From: Desulfovibrionaceae bacterium UBA6814
GTDB lineage: Bacteria > Desulfobacterota > Desulfovibrionia > Desulfovibrionales > Desulfovibrionaceae
DNA length: 12,492 bases
Reading direction: 5' to 3'
Assembly (NCBI GenBank): GCA_002452635.1
Contig: DKEU01000268.1
Location: 1 to 12,492 of the forward strand
The first letter of the stretch is position 1, and every line of letters starts with the position of its first letter. The position numbers were made by a program, and so were the translations under genes. Under the pieces are notes generated by a model. It did no database searches, was not told the origin of the DNA, and was given only the letters and a program-made list of their open reading frames with translations. Shown one piece after another: positions 1-6,370 of the stretch.

Positions 1-653
1 ACGAAGAAGGGAGCCATGATGGCCCCCCCGCCGATGCCGTACACCCCGCCCACGATGCCCACCCCGAAACTCAGGGCCAGGATGGCCGGGGCTGAGAAGT
101 CGTAGACCTCACCGTAGAACTCATAGCTGATGCGGGTGAGGGAGAAGGACTTGACGCAGACCCCGGGCAGTTTCCCTCCCTCGGCCTGGCGGGCGCGGTG
201 GGCGCGGACCAGCTCCTGGAAGCGCTCCTCGGCCTTGGCCTTGCTCATGGCCTTTCCCTTGGAGTGCAGGTCCCGCACCATGCGCAGGCCGATGTAGAAC
301 AGCACCAGCCCGGCGAAGAGCTTGAAGCTCCGCGGGTCGGGCAGCCACGCCACCCGGACCAATGCGCCGATGAACACCCCGGGCAGGGTGCCGATGACGA
401 CCACCCAGGTCAGGGGCCAGACCATGCGCCCCTCCCGGATGTACCGGCCTACCCCGCTGGGGATGGCCACGATGTTGAAGAGCTGGTTGGTGGCCGAGAC
501 CGAGGGCGCGGTGTAGCCCAGAACCGACATCTGGAAGGGCAGCAGCAGAAACGCCCCGGAAACCCCGCCCATGGAGGTGACGAAGGACACCGCCAGGGCC
601 ACCAGGGGCGGCGTCCACCAGGACACCTCGATGCCTGACGTCGGAAAGTACAT
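1..653 (-). CDS. TSUP-family (TauE/SafE-like) membrane transporter, C-terminus beyond the window
   Basis: Integral inner-membrane transporter of the TSUP superfamily, which moves sulfur-containing or other oxyanions; next to tunR, a tungstate/molybdate or related oxyanion substrate is plausible (inference). The 217 visible residues contain hydrophobic helices and the first-half family motif SMGGVSGAFLLLP (about residues 27-39). A charged cytoplasmic loop follows (about residues 125-175, rich in K, R and E). The second-half repeat motif GVYGIGGGAIMAPF sits at the window edge. The start is the ATG at 653 because GGAGG lies five bases upstream; an in-frame ATG at 665 lacks such a site. The gene is divergent from tunR, with a long inverted repeat (681-720) just upstream. 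TunR-type regulators are known to repress adjacent TSUP genes in sulfate reducers. The gene is incomplete only because the window ends. Family assignment is confident, substrate is not. Confidence 0.85.
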   Translation of the reverse strand, partial: MYFPTSGIEVSWWTPPLVALAVSFVTSMGGVSGAFLLLPFQMSVLGYTAPSVSATNQLFNIVAIPSGVGRYIREGRMVWPLTWVVVIGTLPGVFIGALVRVAWLPDPRSFKLFAGLVLFYIGLRMVRDLHSKGKAMSKAKAEERFQELVRAHRARQAEGGKLPGVCVKSFSLTRISYEFYGEVYDFSAPAILALSFGVGIVGGVYGIGGGAIMAPFF

Positions 654-680
654 GGCGCCCTCCATGGCCGGGTCCGCCGG

Positions 681-720
681 ATTAACTGACACGATTTTTA
701 TAATATTGGTGTCAGTTGAT
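681..720. promoter_or_regulatory. Probable TunR operator: 12-bp inverted repeat overlapping the TSUP promoter
   Basis: Arms ATTAACTGACAC (681-692) and GTGTCAGTTGAT (709-720) pair at 11 of 12 positions around a 16-bp AT-rich spacer. The spacer holds TATAAT (699-704, plus) and TATAAA on the minus strand (702-697). On the minus strand TATCCA (725-720), 17 bp, then TATAAA gives a weak promoter for the TSUP gene that the repeat would cover, as expected for repression. The inner part CTGACAC-N16-GTGTCAG is 30 bp, the length reported for TunR sites. Assignment to TunR rests on position and symmetry, not on a matched consensus. Confidence 0.7.
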
Positions 721-766
721 GGATAGGCCCGGCCGCGTGGGTTGTCAAGCCTCCCGGGAAAGCAAC

Positions 767-795
767 TTGGCAAGCCCTCCCCGGGCGAGTATCGT
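767..795 (+). promoter_or_regulatory. Candidate sigma-70 promoter of tunR
   Basis: TTGGCA (767-772), 17 bp, then TATCGT (790-795). Transcription would start near 802, giving a leader of about 34 bases before the AGGAGG and GTG start at 836. It lies downstream of the inverted repeat at 681-720, so binding there would mainly affect the divergent TSUP gene. Consensus match only. Confidence 0.4.
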
Positions 796-835
796 GGTTG
801 GGCCGGCACGTCGCCCGCCGGCACAGGAGGAGACC

Positions 836-1918
836 GTGCCCGCAGAACCCGGCGATGCGCCGCCCCGCAAGCCCTCCCGCGTGTTCGTGGTGCCCGAGGG
901 GGTCAAGTACCTGGACACCCTGCAACTGGCCGGCCTGGAGCGGGCCTTTCGGACCTGGGCCGAGGCCCCGCGCCGCGGCGACGTGCGCGCCTCGCGGCGG
1001 CGCATGCTGCTGGCCTTTTTGCTCCTGCGCTACACCGGGGCCAAGCTGGGCGAGGTGCTGGACCTGGAGCCGGCCCGGGACCTGGAGGGCGACGCCCTGC
1101 GGGTGGGCCGCGACGGATCGGACACCGGCCGCAATGGATCGGACCCGGGCCGCAGCGTGAGCATCCCCGCGGAACTGGCCCGGGACCTGGCCGCGGCCCT
1201 GGCCGATCCGGAGCTGGCCGGCTACCTGCCCCGGCTCTTCGACGTGGACCAGGGCCACCTGCGCCGCAAGTTCTACGAGCGGGCGGACGAGGCCGGCCTG
1301 CCCCGGGACCTGGTGAACCCCACGGTGCTGCGCCGCTCCCGGGCCATCGAGATGCTGCGCGAGGGCCTGCCCCTGCCCATGGTGCAAAAGGTGCTGGGGC
1401 AGTCCACCGCCAACCTGGCCGCGGGCTACCTGGACGTGTCCGACGCGGATCTGCATCGGGTGCTGTCCCATTTCGTGGCCAGCGAGGCCCGGCGCACCTC
1501 CAGCGCGCGCAACGCCTTCTACGGCCGGGTGGCCAAGGTGGAGCAGGGGGACATCCAGGCCCGGGTGGAGCTGGAGACCCTGGGCGGCCACCGCATCGCC
1601 TCGGTCATCACCCTGGAGAGCCTCTCCACCCTGGCCCTGCGGCCGGGGTCCTTCGCCACCGCGGAGATCAAGGCCCCCTGGGTCATCCTGACCAGTGGCG
1701 GCCAGCCCCCGGCCTCCAGCGCGGAGAACCGCCTGGCGGGCGTGGTGGACACGGTGCGCCGCGGCCGCATCAATGCCGAGGTCACCCTGCTCCTGGCCGA
1801 CGGCACCCGGCTGTGCGCCATCGTGACCTCGCCCAGCCTGGACGCCCTGGGCCTGGCCCCGGGGGCCGAGGCCTGGGCCTGCTTCAGCGGCTTCGCCGTG
1901 GTGCTGCGGGTGGAGTGA
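836..1918 (+). CDS. tunR: TunR-type tungstate/molybdate-responsive regulator: Xer recombinase-like DNA-binding domain plus two TOBE domains
   Basis: Transcription factor of 360 residues. Residues about 15-215 resemble the catalytic domain of XerC/XerD tyrosine recombinases, but catalytic residues are lost. The first Arg position is Lys70 in YTGAKLGEVLDL; the HxLR box is TVLRR (about 163-167, Arg kept, His lost); the LGH box is LGQS (Gln189). A Tyr198 remains at the nucleophile position. This fits a domain that binds DNA without recombining it. Two molbindin/TOBE domains follow (about 224-287 and 297-360), the oxyanion-sensing part as in ModE. The architecture matches the TunR family of sulfate reducers, whose members activate modABC or repress TSUP genes; the divergent TSUP neighbour puts this one in the second group. 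The start is GTG at 836 with AGGAGG six bases upstream; an upstream in-frame TTG/ATG at 716/719 would begin inside the operator. A 21-bp duplication lies at residues ~91-106. It is not an active integrase. Confidence 0.88.
   Translation: MPAEPGDAPPRKPSRVFVVPEGVKYLDTLQLAGLERAFRTWAEAPRRGDVRASRRRMLLAFLLLRYTGAKLGEVLDLEPARDLEGDALRVGRDGSDTGRNGSDPGRSVSIPAELARDLAAALADPELAGYLPRLFDVDQGHLRRKFYERADEAGLPRDLVNPTVLRRSRAIEMLREGLPLPMVQKVLGQSTANLAAGYLDVSDADLHRVLSHFVASEARRTSSARNAFYGRVAKVEQGDIQARVELETLGGHRIASVITLESLSTLALRPGSFATAEIKAPWVILTSGGQPPASSAENRLAGVVDTVRRGRINAEVTLLLADGTRLCAIVTSPSLDALGLAPGAEAWACFSGFAVVLRVE
1106..1151 (+). repeat. 21-bp imperfect tandem duplication inside tunR
   Basis: Units at 1106-1126 and 1127-1147 share GGCCGC, then GGATCGGAC; a third partial unit begins at 1148. 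They encode GRDGSDT and GRNGSDP, a Gly/Asp-rich insertion between DALRV and SVSIP in what should be a beta-hairpin of the recombinase fold. It stays in frame, so it probably only lengthens a loop. Confidence 0.7.
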
Positions 1919-1956
1919 GGGGGAAAAAGAACGCGTTTATTCTTCCGGGAATGCAA

Positions 1957-2066
1957 AGGCTCGCCTGAGCCTATCCCTGCCGTGGCGGGAAACATGCGCA
2001 GTCATGTTTCATGACACGGCAGCGCCTTCGGCCGTGTCACGCGTTGTGCAGGCTGCGCCGCACAAC
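1957..2066. repeat. Cluster of consecutive perfect stem-loops downstream of tunR
   Basis: Four perfect inverted repeats follow each other. AGGCTC/GAGCCT at 1957-1962 and 1967-1972 (loop 4). GAAACATG/CATGTTTC at 1989-1996 and 2003-2010 (loop 6). TGACACGGC/GCCGTGTCA at 2012-2020 and 2031-2039 (loop 10). GTTGTGC/GCACAAC at 2043-2049 and 2060-2066 (loop 10, with an inner GGC/GCC). A weaker TCCC/GGGA pair fills 1974-1990. None has a downstream T tract, so a simple intrinsic terminator is not supported. A structured transcript end, a palindromic repeat unit or protein sites are all possible. Confidence 0.65.
2012..2039. promoter_or_regulatory. Possible second TunR-like site (TGACAC-N16-GTGTCA)
   Basis: The core hexamers and the exact 16-base spacing of the tunR-TSUP intergenic repeat (687-714) recur here; I found these hexamers nowhere else in the window. 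The spacer is GC-rich and itself palindromic, and no promoter or gene start is evident nearby. The match could therefore come from a hairpin rather than an operator. Confidence 0.3.
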
Positions 2067-2315
2067 CCGCGCCACGGCCTGTCTGAACCCGTCGGCTTCT
2101 CTTCCAAGCAGATTCTCGCGCCGTTCACGCCTGCGACGACCCAACAGACCTCCTTCAATGCTTGTCTTGGTGGGCGGGACACCCACCTCTTCAGCAAACC
2201 GTTCAAAATTCGTGAGGGCAAGGCGCGAGATGCCGTCAGGCCTGAGCATATTCCTTAATACGTGAAGGCTTGAAGGTGGCGAGCAACGCCGCCATCGCGA
2301 ATTTTCAACGGCCTG
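2067..2315. other. Gene-free stretch between tunR and nikO, with one possible gene remnant
   Basis: Together with 1919-2066 this is about 400 bases with no convincing gene. A 70-codon minus-strand frame (2037-2249) starts with ATG near an AAGGA. It contains LTNFERFAEEVGVPP, which loosely recalls the C-terminal region of HipA-type kinases, but the rest is Arg-rich and shows no domain. It may be a decayed gene end or chance. No clear terminator for nikO is seen; GGCGGCG/CGCCACC at about 2276-2294 is a weak hairpin with no T tract. Confidence 0.3.
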
Positions 2316-3065
2316 CTAGCCGTGGTGATGGTGGGGCTGGTCGGCGAAGGGATGGGCGTGGGCGTGCTGGTGCACGCGGGAGGTCTCCTCGCGCACCAGG
2401 CGGCCGTGGCGGATGGTGTAGTAGTCGTGGGCGGTGCGGGCCAGGAAGTCCCAGTCGTGGGACACCACCAGCACCGCGGCGTCGATGCGCGCCAGGATGT
2501 CCGCCAGGCGGTCCCGGGTGGCCGGATCCAGGCCCGCGGTGGGCTCGTCCAGGAGCAGGGCCCGGGGCCGCATGGCCAGCACTCCGGCCAGGGTCACCAG
2601 CTTCTTCTCCCCGCCCGAGAGCTTGTGCGTGAGCCGCTCCTCGAACCCGCGCATTCCCAGGAAATCGAGCGTGTCCAGGGCGCGCGCCCTGGCCTCGTCG
2701 GGCGACAGGCCCAGATTCAGGGGGCCGAAGGCCACATCGTCCAGCACGGTGGGGAAGAGAATCTGGTCGTCGGCGTGCTGCATGACCAGACCCACGGCGC
2801 AGCGCAGGTCCCACAGGTCCCGCTCCCCGGCCACGGCCCGGCCGGCGAAGCGCACTTCCCCGACCTCGGGCGGCAGGAGCCCCATCATCACCGAGAGCAG
2901 GGTGGTCTTGCCGCAGCCGTTGGGCCCGAACAGGCCCAGGCGCTGGCAGGGCAGGATGTCCAGGTCCACGCCGTCGAGCACCCGGCCGTTGGACTGGGGA
3001 TAGGCGTAGGCCACCCCGCGCAGGGAGAGAATGGGCGCGTCAGCCGCTGACGTGGGCAAGGACAT
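2316..3065 (-). CDS. nikO: ECF nickel/cobalt transporter ATPase NikO (CbiO-like)
   Basis: Cytoplasmic ATP-binding cassette subunit of 249 residues that powers the ECF-type metal importer. Visible elements in order: Walker A GPNGCGKT (47-54), Q-loop Gln96 in VMQHADDQ, signature LSGGEKK (149-155), Walker B ALLLDEP (169-175), D-loop AGLD and H-loop His203. The length is normal for CbiO/NikO. The C-terminal tail is histidine-rich (HQHAHAHP, then HHHHG at the end) and might bind the imported metal. The start is the ATG giving MSLPTS; it overlaps the end of nikQ by 26 bases, a sign of translational coupling. A longer upstream frame exists but lies inside nikQ. Nickel rather than cobalt is inferred from the nikK and nikL neighbours. 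Confidence 0.9.
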   Translation of the reverse strand: MSLPTSAADAPILSLRGVAYAYPQSNGRVLDGVDLDILPCQRLGLFGPNGCGKTTLLSVMMGLLPPEVGEVRFAGRAVAGERDLWDLRCAVGLVMQHADDQILFPTVLDDVAFGPLNLGLSPDEARARALDTLDFLGMRGFEERLTHKLSGGEKKLVTLAGVLAMRPRALLLDEPTAGLDPATRDRLADILARIDAAVLVVSHDWDFLARTAHDYYTIRHGRLVREETSRVHQHAHAHPFADQPHHHHG

Positions 3066-3813
3066 GGGCGATCTCCAGGGCTCCCAGCATGCAGGTGGCG
3101 GCCAGCATGGCCCCCAGGAACACGGCGTCCGCCCGGCGCAGGGTAAAGACCCGCAGGGTGGCCAGCCGGCCGTCGAAGGCGCGCAGGACCATGGCCCGGC
3201 GCGCCATCTCCGCCCGCCGCACCGCTCCCACCAGGACCATGGCCAGGAGCGAGGCCAGGGTGCGGTAGGTGTGGGCGTTGGTGCGCGGCCGAAATCCGCG
3301 CAGCCGGGCGGCGGTGGCCAGCCGGGACTGCTCCGCGGCCAGCACGTGGATGAAGCGGTAGGTGAAAAGCAGGAGGAAGGCAAGCTTGGCGGGCAATCCC
3401 AAGCGCTCCAGGGCCTGGCCCAGGGTGGCGGCGTCCGAGGTGGCGGCCAGGGCCAGGAAGGCCAGGGTGATGGCGTTGGCTTTGAGGGTCATGGCCGCAC
3501 ACAGGCGCAGGCCCTGGACCGTGGCCACCACCGGCCCCAGACTCCACACCGCCTCGCCCGGAGTGGTGAAGGGCACCAGGAGCCAGAGAAAGACGATGAA
3601 GGCGTTGACCACCACGAGCCGCCGCGCCAGATTCCGACCCAGCAACCCGGCCCAGGCGGCCAGCCCCGCGCCGAGCAGCAGGGCCAGGGCGGGCGAGCGC
3701 AGGTCCGGAGCCACGGCCACGGCCAAGCTGAAGACGGCCAGGGCCGCCAGCTTGGCCCGCGGGTCGGCCCGATGCAGGAAGGATGTCCCGCGGGCGAAAG
3801 GTTCGTCGAGCAT
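3040..3813 (-). CDS. nikQ: ECF transporter transmembrane coupling subunit NikQ (CbiQ/EcfT)
   Basis: Inner-membrane T-component of 257 residues that couples ATP hydrolysis by NikO to the substrate-binding NikM. It has several hydrophobic segments (about 22-55, 65-82, 105-125, 143-160, 228-248). It also has the two cytoplasmic coupling motifs of EcfT proteins, AARLRG (168-173) and ARRAMVLRAF (204-213), which contact the ATPase. The N-terminal LHRADPRAKL is typical of the family. The gene starts two bases after nikL stops and overlaps nikO, so nikL, nikQ and nikO are tightly packed. Family assignment is firm. Confidence 0.92.
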   Translation of the reverse strand: MLDEPFARGTSFLHRADPRAKLAALAVFSLAVAVAPDLRSPALALLLGAGLAAWAGLLGRNLARRLVVVNAFIVFLWLLVPFTTPGEAVWSLGPVVATVQGLRLCAAMTLKANAITLAFLALAATSDAATLGQALERLGLPAKLAFLLLFTYRFIHVLAAEQSRLATAARLRGFRPRTNAHTYRTLASLLAMVLVGAVRRAEMARRAMVLRAFDGRLATLRVFTLRRADAVFLGAMLAATCMLGALEIAHVLAHVSG

Positions 3814-3815
3814 GC

Positions 3816-4436
3816 CTAGCGTTTCTTGCGGCTGGCCATGAAGGCCGCCACCCCGAACAAGCCGAAGATGTAGCCGATGCCGCCCACGATCTCCACCGCC
3901 CCGGGGCCGGCCTCCTGGGTCTCGGCCAGCATGCGCTTGAGCGGGGAGAGCTGACGGGCCACGGCCTCCTCCACCAGTCGGGCCAGGGCGGCATTGTCCG
4001 CCGGGGCGGCGGCCGGGGCCGGCTCCGGGGCGGGCGCGACCCAGGTCGAGGCCGGGGCAGCGGCGGCCGGCGCGGCGGCCGGGACGACGCCCAGCTCCTG
4101 GGCCGACACCTCGGCCTCGTTCTGGTGGCCCTCGCCGGCGATGAGGGTGAGCTTCAGGCCGTGTCCCGCGGTCCGGGCCGCTTCGGGCACCGGAAAGGAG
4201 AACGCGCCGTTCTCGTCGGTCTCGCCGCGCAGGAGTTCCGCCCCGGTGACCGCGTCGGTCACGATCACCTGGCCGTGGTTCACCTTTCGCGACTTGGAGT
4301 AGAAGCAGTCCGCCATCACCTTGCCGTTGTCCACGTAGGCGAAGAGATTGACCCGGTGGGCCAGGGCCAGGGACGGAAAGGCCAGGGCCGCCAGCAGGGC
4401 CAGGCCGGCCAGGAGCGGAAACACGGAGCGGAACAT
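3816..4436 (-). CDS. nikL: NikL-like exported, membrane-anchored accessory subunit of the nickel ECF transporter
   Basis: Protein of 206 residues with a clear signal peptide (1-26, ending SLALA). The mature protein would begin HRVNLFAYVDNG, leaving an N-terminal histidine. A small beta-rich domain follows (to ~118), with TDENGAFSFPVP as in DUF4198/carboxypeptidase-regulatory-like folds. Then come an Ala/Pro linker (119-146), a short helical stretch (148-173) and a C-terminal membrane anchor (about 182-201) ending KKR. NikL takes the place of NikN in some nickel ECF systems. The start is ATG 4436, preceded by AAGGAGG; an in-frame GTG at 4457 overlaps the nikM stop and lacks a matching site. 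Seventeen bases separate it from nikM. The role is known from context; the exact function of NikL is poorly understood. Confidence 0.85.
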   Translation of the reverse strand: MFRSVFPLLAGLALLAALAFPSLALAHRVNLFAYVDNGKVMADCFYSKSRKVNHGQVIVTDAVTGAELLRGETDENGAFSFPVPEAARTAGHGLKLTLIAGEGHQNEAEVSAQELGVVPAAAPAAAAPASTWVAPAPEPAPAAAPADNAALARLVEEAVARQLSPLKRMLAETQEAGPGAVEIVGGIGYIFGLFGVAAFMASRKKR

Positions 4437-4453
4437 GGCGCCTCCTTGCGGTC

Positions 4454-5062
4454 TCACCCGGCGAGCCGGGCGGAGAAGAATTCGGGGTCGGCCTTGCTCA
4501 GGTAGGCCACCAGGGGGATGGTGAGCAGGCCCTCGGCCAGCATCACCGGGACATGGGCCAGGACCAGGACCTGGGCCGAACGGATGAAGCCCTCGTCGGT
4601 CAGGGCCAGGGAGGCCGCGGTGAGCAGGGCGGCCAGGAGCACCCCGCCCGCGCCGCAGCAGAACGCGCCCACGGCGCGCGCCTTGCCCGTGCCGGCCAGC
4701 AACGGCCGGAACAGGTAGCAGCAGGCCACGGCCGGGGCGGCCATGTTGAAGGTGTTGACCCCCAGAGCGGTGATGCCGCCGTACTGGAAGAGCACCGCCT
4801 GCAGGGTCAGGCCCACCAGGATGGCCGGGAAGCTCGCCCAGCCCAGGGCCGCGCCGATGAGGCCGTTGAGGACGAGATGGGCGTTGGACAGGCCCACCGG
4901 CACGTGGACGAGGGAGCCCACGAAGAAGGCGGCCGAGAGGATGGCCACCGTGACCAGCCGGTCGTAGTCCAGGCGGCGCAGGCCGATGGCCGTGCCCGCC
5001 GCTGCCAGGACCGCCCCGCCGGCCAGGATGGGCGCCGACAGGACGCCTTCGGAAATATGCAT
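4454..5062 (-). CDS. nikM: ECF nickel transporter substrate-binding membrane subunit NikM (CbiM-like)
   Basis: S-component of 202 residues that binds the metal in the membrane. The N-terminus is MHISEG, close to the family's MHIPEG; His2 is part of the N-terminal metal site known in NikM/CbiM. Further family marks are VHVPVGLSNAHLVLNG (His53 and His62) and QYGGITALGVNTFNMA (93-108). About six hydrophobic segments are visible. The start at the ATG of MHIS is fixed by this conserved N-terminus and a GGAGG upstream; a longer frame from 5122 is not credible. Nickel is preferred over cobalt because nikK and nikL flank it and no cobalamin-synthesis gene is in view. Confidence 0.92.
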   Translation of the reverse strand: MHISEGVLSAPILAGGAVLAAAGTAIGLRRLDYDRLVTVAILSAAFFVGSLVHVPVGLSNAHLVLNGLIGAALGWASFPAILVGLTLQAVLFQYGGITALGVNTFNMAAPAVACCYLFRPLLAGTGKARAVGAFCCGAGGVLLAALLTAASLALTDEGFIRSAQVLVLAHVPVMLAEGLLTIPLVAYLSKADPEFFSARLAG

Positions 5063-5094
5063 GCTCCCCCTCCCCTTGGCAGTCCCCAAAGCCC

Positions 5095-5120
5095 GGGACC
5101 CGGCCCGAAGGCCGGGACCC
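5095..5120 (-). other. GC-rich stem-loop between nikK and nikM
   Basis: In the 73-base gap, arms at 5095-5105 and 5110-5120 form a 7-bp perfect stem (CCCGGCC/GGCCGGG, loop CGAA), then one A-A mismatch, then GGG/CCC. No T tract follows on the minus strand, so it is more likely an mRNA-stabilising or processing hairpin than a full terminator. It could set nikK levels above nikMLQO. Confidence 0.5.
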
Positions 5121-5135
5121 AATGGCTTGGTTTCT

Positions 5136-5918
5136 CTACTTCTTTCCCATCACAGGCGCAAGAAACTCGGTCCAAAGCACGGCCCCGAGCTCCACGTCCT
5201 TGTCCTGGCCCTCGTGCTTGATCTTCTGGTCATCGGTGGACAACGCGGCGAAGCCCCACCAGCCCGCCCAGGGAGCCACGAACCCGAACACGCCGTTCTG
5301 GTCGGTGAGCACCACCTGGGTCATGCAGTAGTCGTTGGCCGGGGCATACTTGCCGGCCTTGTTGTAGTACTCGACCTCCACGGCCGTACCGGGCGCGGGC
5401 TTGCCGTTGAACAGCACCTGGCCCATGAAGATATTGCCCGCATAGTTGGCGAAGGGCCGGGTCAGGGGCACGATCTCGGTCTTGAGCCCGATGGGGCCCT
5501 CCCATCCCTCCTCCTCGCCGAAGGCGGGGACGATGACCTTGGTCAGGTGCTGGATGAAGCAGTCCTCGGCGGGCTCCCAATAGGGCGAGGGCACCATGTA
5601 GTAGGTGTACACCCCGGGCCTCTTCACCGTGTCCGCGCCCTTCCAGGCCTTGTGGCCCAGGACCTTGGCCTCCTTCAGGGACCCCATCAGGTCCACCTTC
5701 TTGCCGTCGGCCACCACCCCGAACTCCAGGGGCTTGACCAGGTCCATGCCCTTCATCTCCATGGGATGGATGAACAGCAGATCCAGGCTCAGGCTGGCCT
5801 CGCTCTTCTCCAACACCACGGAACGGTTGGGGATGAGCATGCCGAAGTGGGCCTGGGCCGCCGAGGCGGCCAGCAGCACCAGGGCCAGGCAAAGGATGGA
5901 CAGCGTGCAGCGTTTCAT
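5136..5918 (-). CDS. nikK: NikK-like DUF4198 periplasmic accessory protein of the nickel importer
   Basis: Exported protein of 260 residues. The signal peptide is about 1-23 (MKRCTLSILC... AAQA) and the mature protein would start HFGMLIPNRS, a typical DUF4198 N-terminus with an exposed histidine. The rest is a two-part beta-sandwich-like sequence including PGVYTYYMVPSPYWEPAEDC and NGVFGFVAPWAGWWGFAAL. NikK proteins accompany NikL in ECF nickel systems and are presumed to help capture metal in the periplasm. AGGAGGAGAC directly precedes the ATG, so the start is secure. It is the first gene of the minus-strand operon, 73 bases before nikM. Family membership is confident, mechanism is not known. 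Confidence 0.87.
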   Translation of the reverse strand: MKRCTLSILCLALVLLAASAAQAHFGMLIPNRSVVLEKSEASLSLDLLFIHPMEMKGMDLVKPLEFGVVADGKKVDLMGSLKEAKVLGHKAWKGADTVKRPGVYTYYMVPSPYWEPAEDCFIQHLTKVIVPAFGEEEGWEGPIGLKTEIVPLTRPFANYAGNIFMGQVLFNGKPAPGTAVEVEYYNKAGKYAPANDYCMTQVVLTDQNGVFGFVAPWAGWWGFAALSTDDQKIKHEGQDKDVELGAVLWTEFLAPVMGKK

Positions 5919-5948
5919 GTCTCCTCCTGAGCAGGTTGCGAGATGCTT

Positions 5949-5983
5949 CTGCGCAGGCTAGGAGCAGCCGTATGCCTGTGCAG
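5949..5983. promoter_or_regulatory. Inverted repeat in the nikK leader
   Basis: CTGCGCAGGC (5949-5958) and GCCTGTGCAG (5974-5983) pair over ten positions with one G-T, around a 15-bp spacer, 31 bases upstream of the nikK start. The geometry suits a dimeric repressor site such as a nickel regulator's, or an RNA hairpin. No regulator is assigned. Confidence 0.4.
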
Positions 5984-6087
5984 CGCAAAGTTCAAGGAAT
6001 TATCGCTCCAGAAAACACCAAATAACCTTTGTTTGTCCGCAATACGCATACTTTCTGCAAAGTCATAGCACTGCGCACCGACAGACG

Positions 6088-6119
6088 CAAGTCTCGTCAC
6101 ATCAAAGGCCCGAGACTTG
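6088..6119. promoter_or_regulatory. Perfect 9-bp inverted repeat, 14-bp spacer
   Basis: CAAGTCTCG (6088-6096) and CGAGACTTG (6111-6119). The 32-bp span with separated arms looks like a protein-binding site between the two divergent units; no T tract argues against a terminator. Confidence 0.45.
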
Positions 6120-6124
6120 GCCCG

Positions 6125-6147
6125 GAAGCCTTGCGCGGTGAGGCTTC
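6125..6147. other. 7-bp stem-loop in the nikK/His-rich intergenic region
   Basis: GAAGCCT (6125-6131) and AGGCTTC (6141-6147) enclose nine bases. It lies six bases from the end of the 6088-6119 repeat and may form part of the same structure. No function is evident. Confidence 0.35.
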
Positions 6148-6332
6148 GCTGCCGACCAGCCGCGAACACGCCGGCTCCGGGATAGGCGCAGATCGAAAAA
6201 GTGCGTTTTACTCCCCGGCCCAGGCCCGCCATTGCCCAGGAGAAATCAGGCCCACTCAGCCACGGGCAAGGAGGCCGCTGTGCCACACCACCCAGATGCA
6301 TTCACACAAACGGTAGAATCACAGGAAGTCTT

Positions 6333-6366
6333 GCACGATTATAAAGCAAGTATTTTTTTATCGTGC
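6333..6366. promoter_or_regulatory. Inverted repeat just upstream of the His-rich gene promoter
   Basis: GCACGAT (6333-6339) and ATCGTGC (6360-6366) flank a 20-bp AT-rich spacer containing TATAAA and a run of seven T. It ends four bases before the -35 at 6371. It could be an operator, an UP-like AT element, or the end of an unknown short transcript. Confidence 0.4.
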
Positions 6367-6370
6367 GGAA

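Noticed and set aside
716..835. Longer tunR start at TTG 716 or ATG 719
   Set aside because: It would begin inside the inverted repeat and upstream of the likely promoter, has no ribosome site, and adds residues without family similarity; GTG 836 has AGGAGG at ideal spacing.
836..1500. Active phage-type integrase
   Set aside because: The Xer-like domain lacks the first catalytic Arg and both His positions and is fused to TOBE domains, so it is a regulator.
698..1591. Long minus-strand and alternative-frame ORFs over tunR (for example 742-1968 plus, 698-1591 minus)
   Set aside because: Gly/Pro/Arg/His-rich shadow translations of a GC-rich gene; the tunR frame has clear domains.
4437..4457. 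nikL start at GTG 4457
   Set aside because: It lies across the nikM stop and lacks a good ribosome site; ATG 4436 has AAGGAGG and begins a proper signal peptide.
5915..6301. 128-codon minus-strand ORF upstream of nikK
   Set aside because: It overlaps the nikK start and ribosome site, has no domain or ribosome site of its own, and covers several palindromes.
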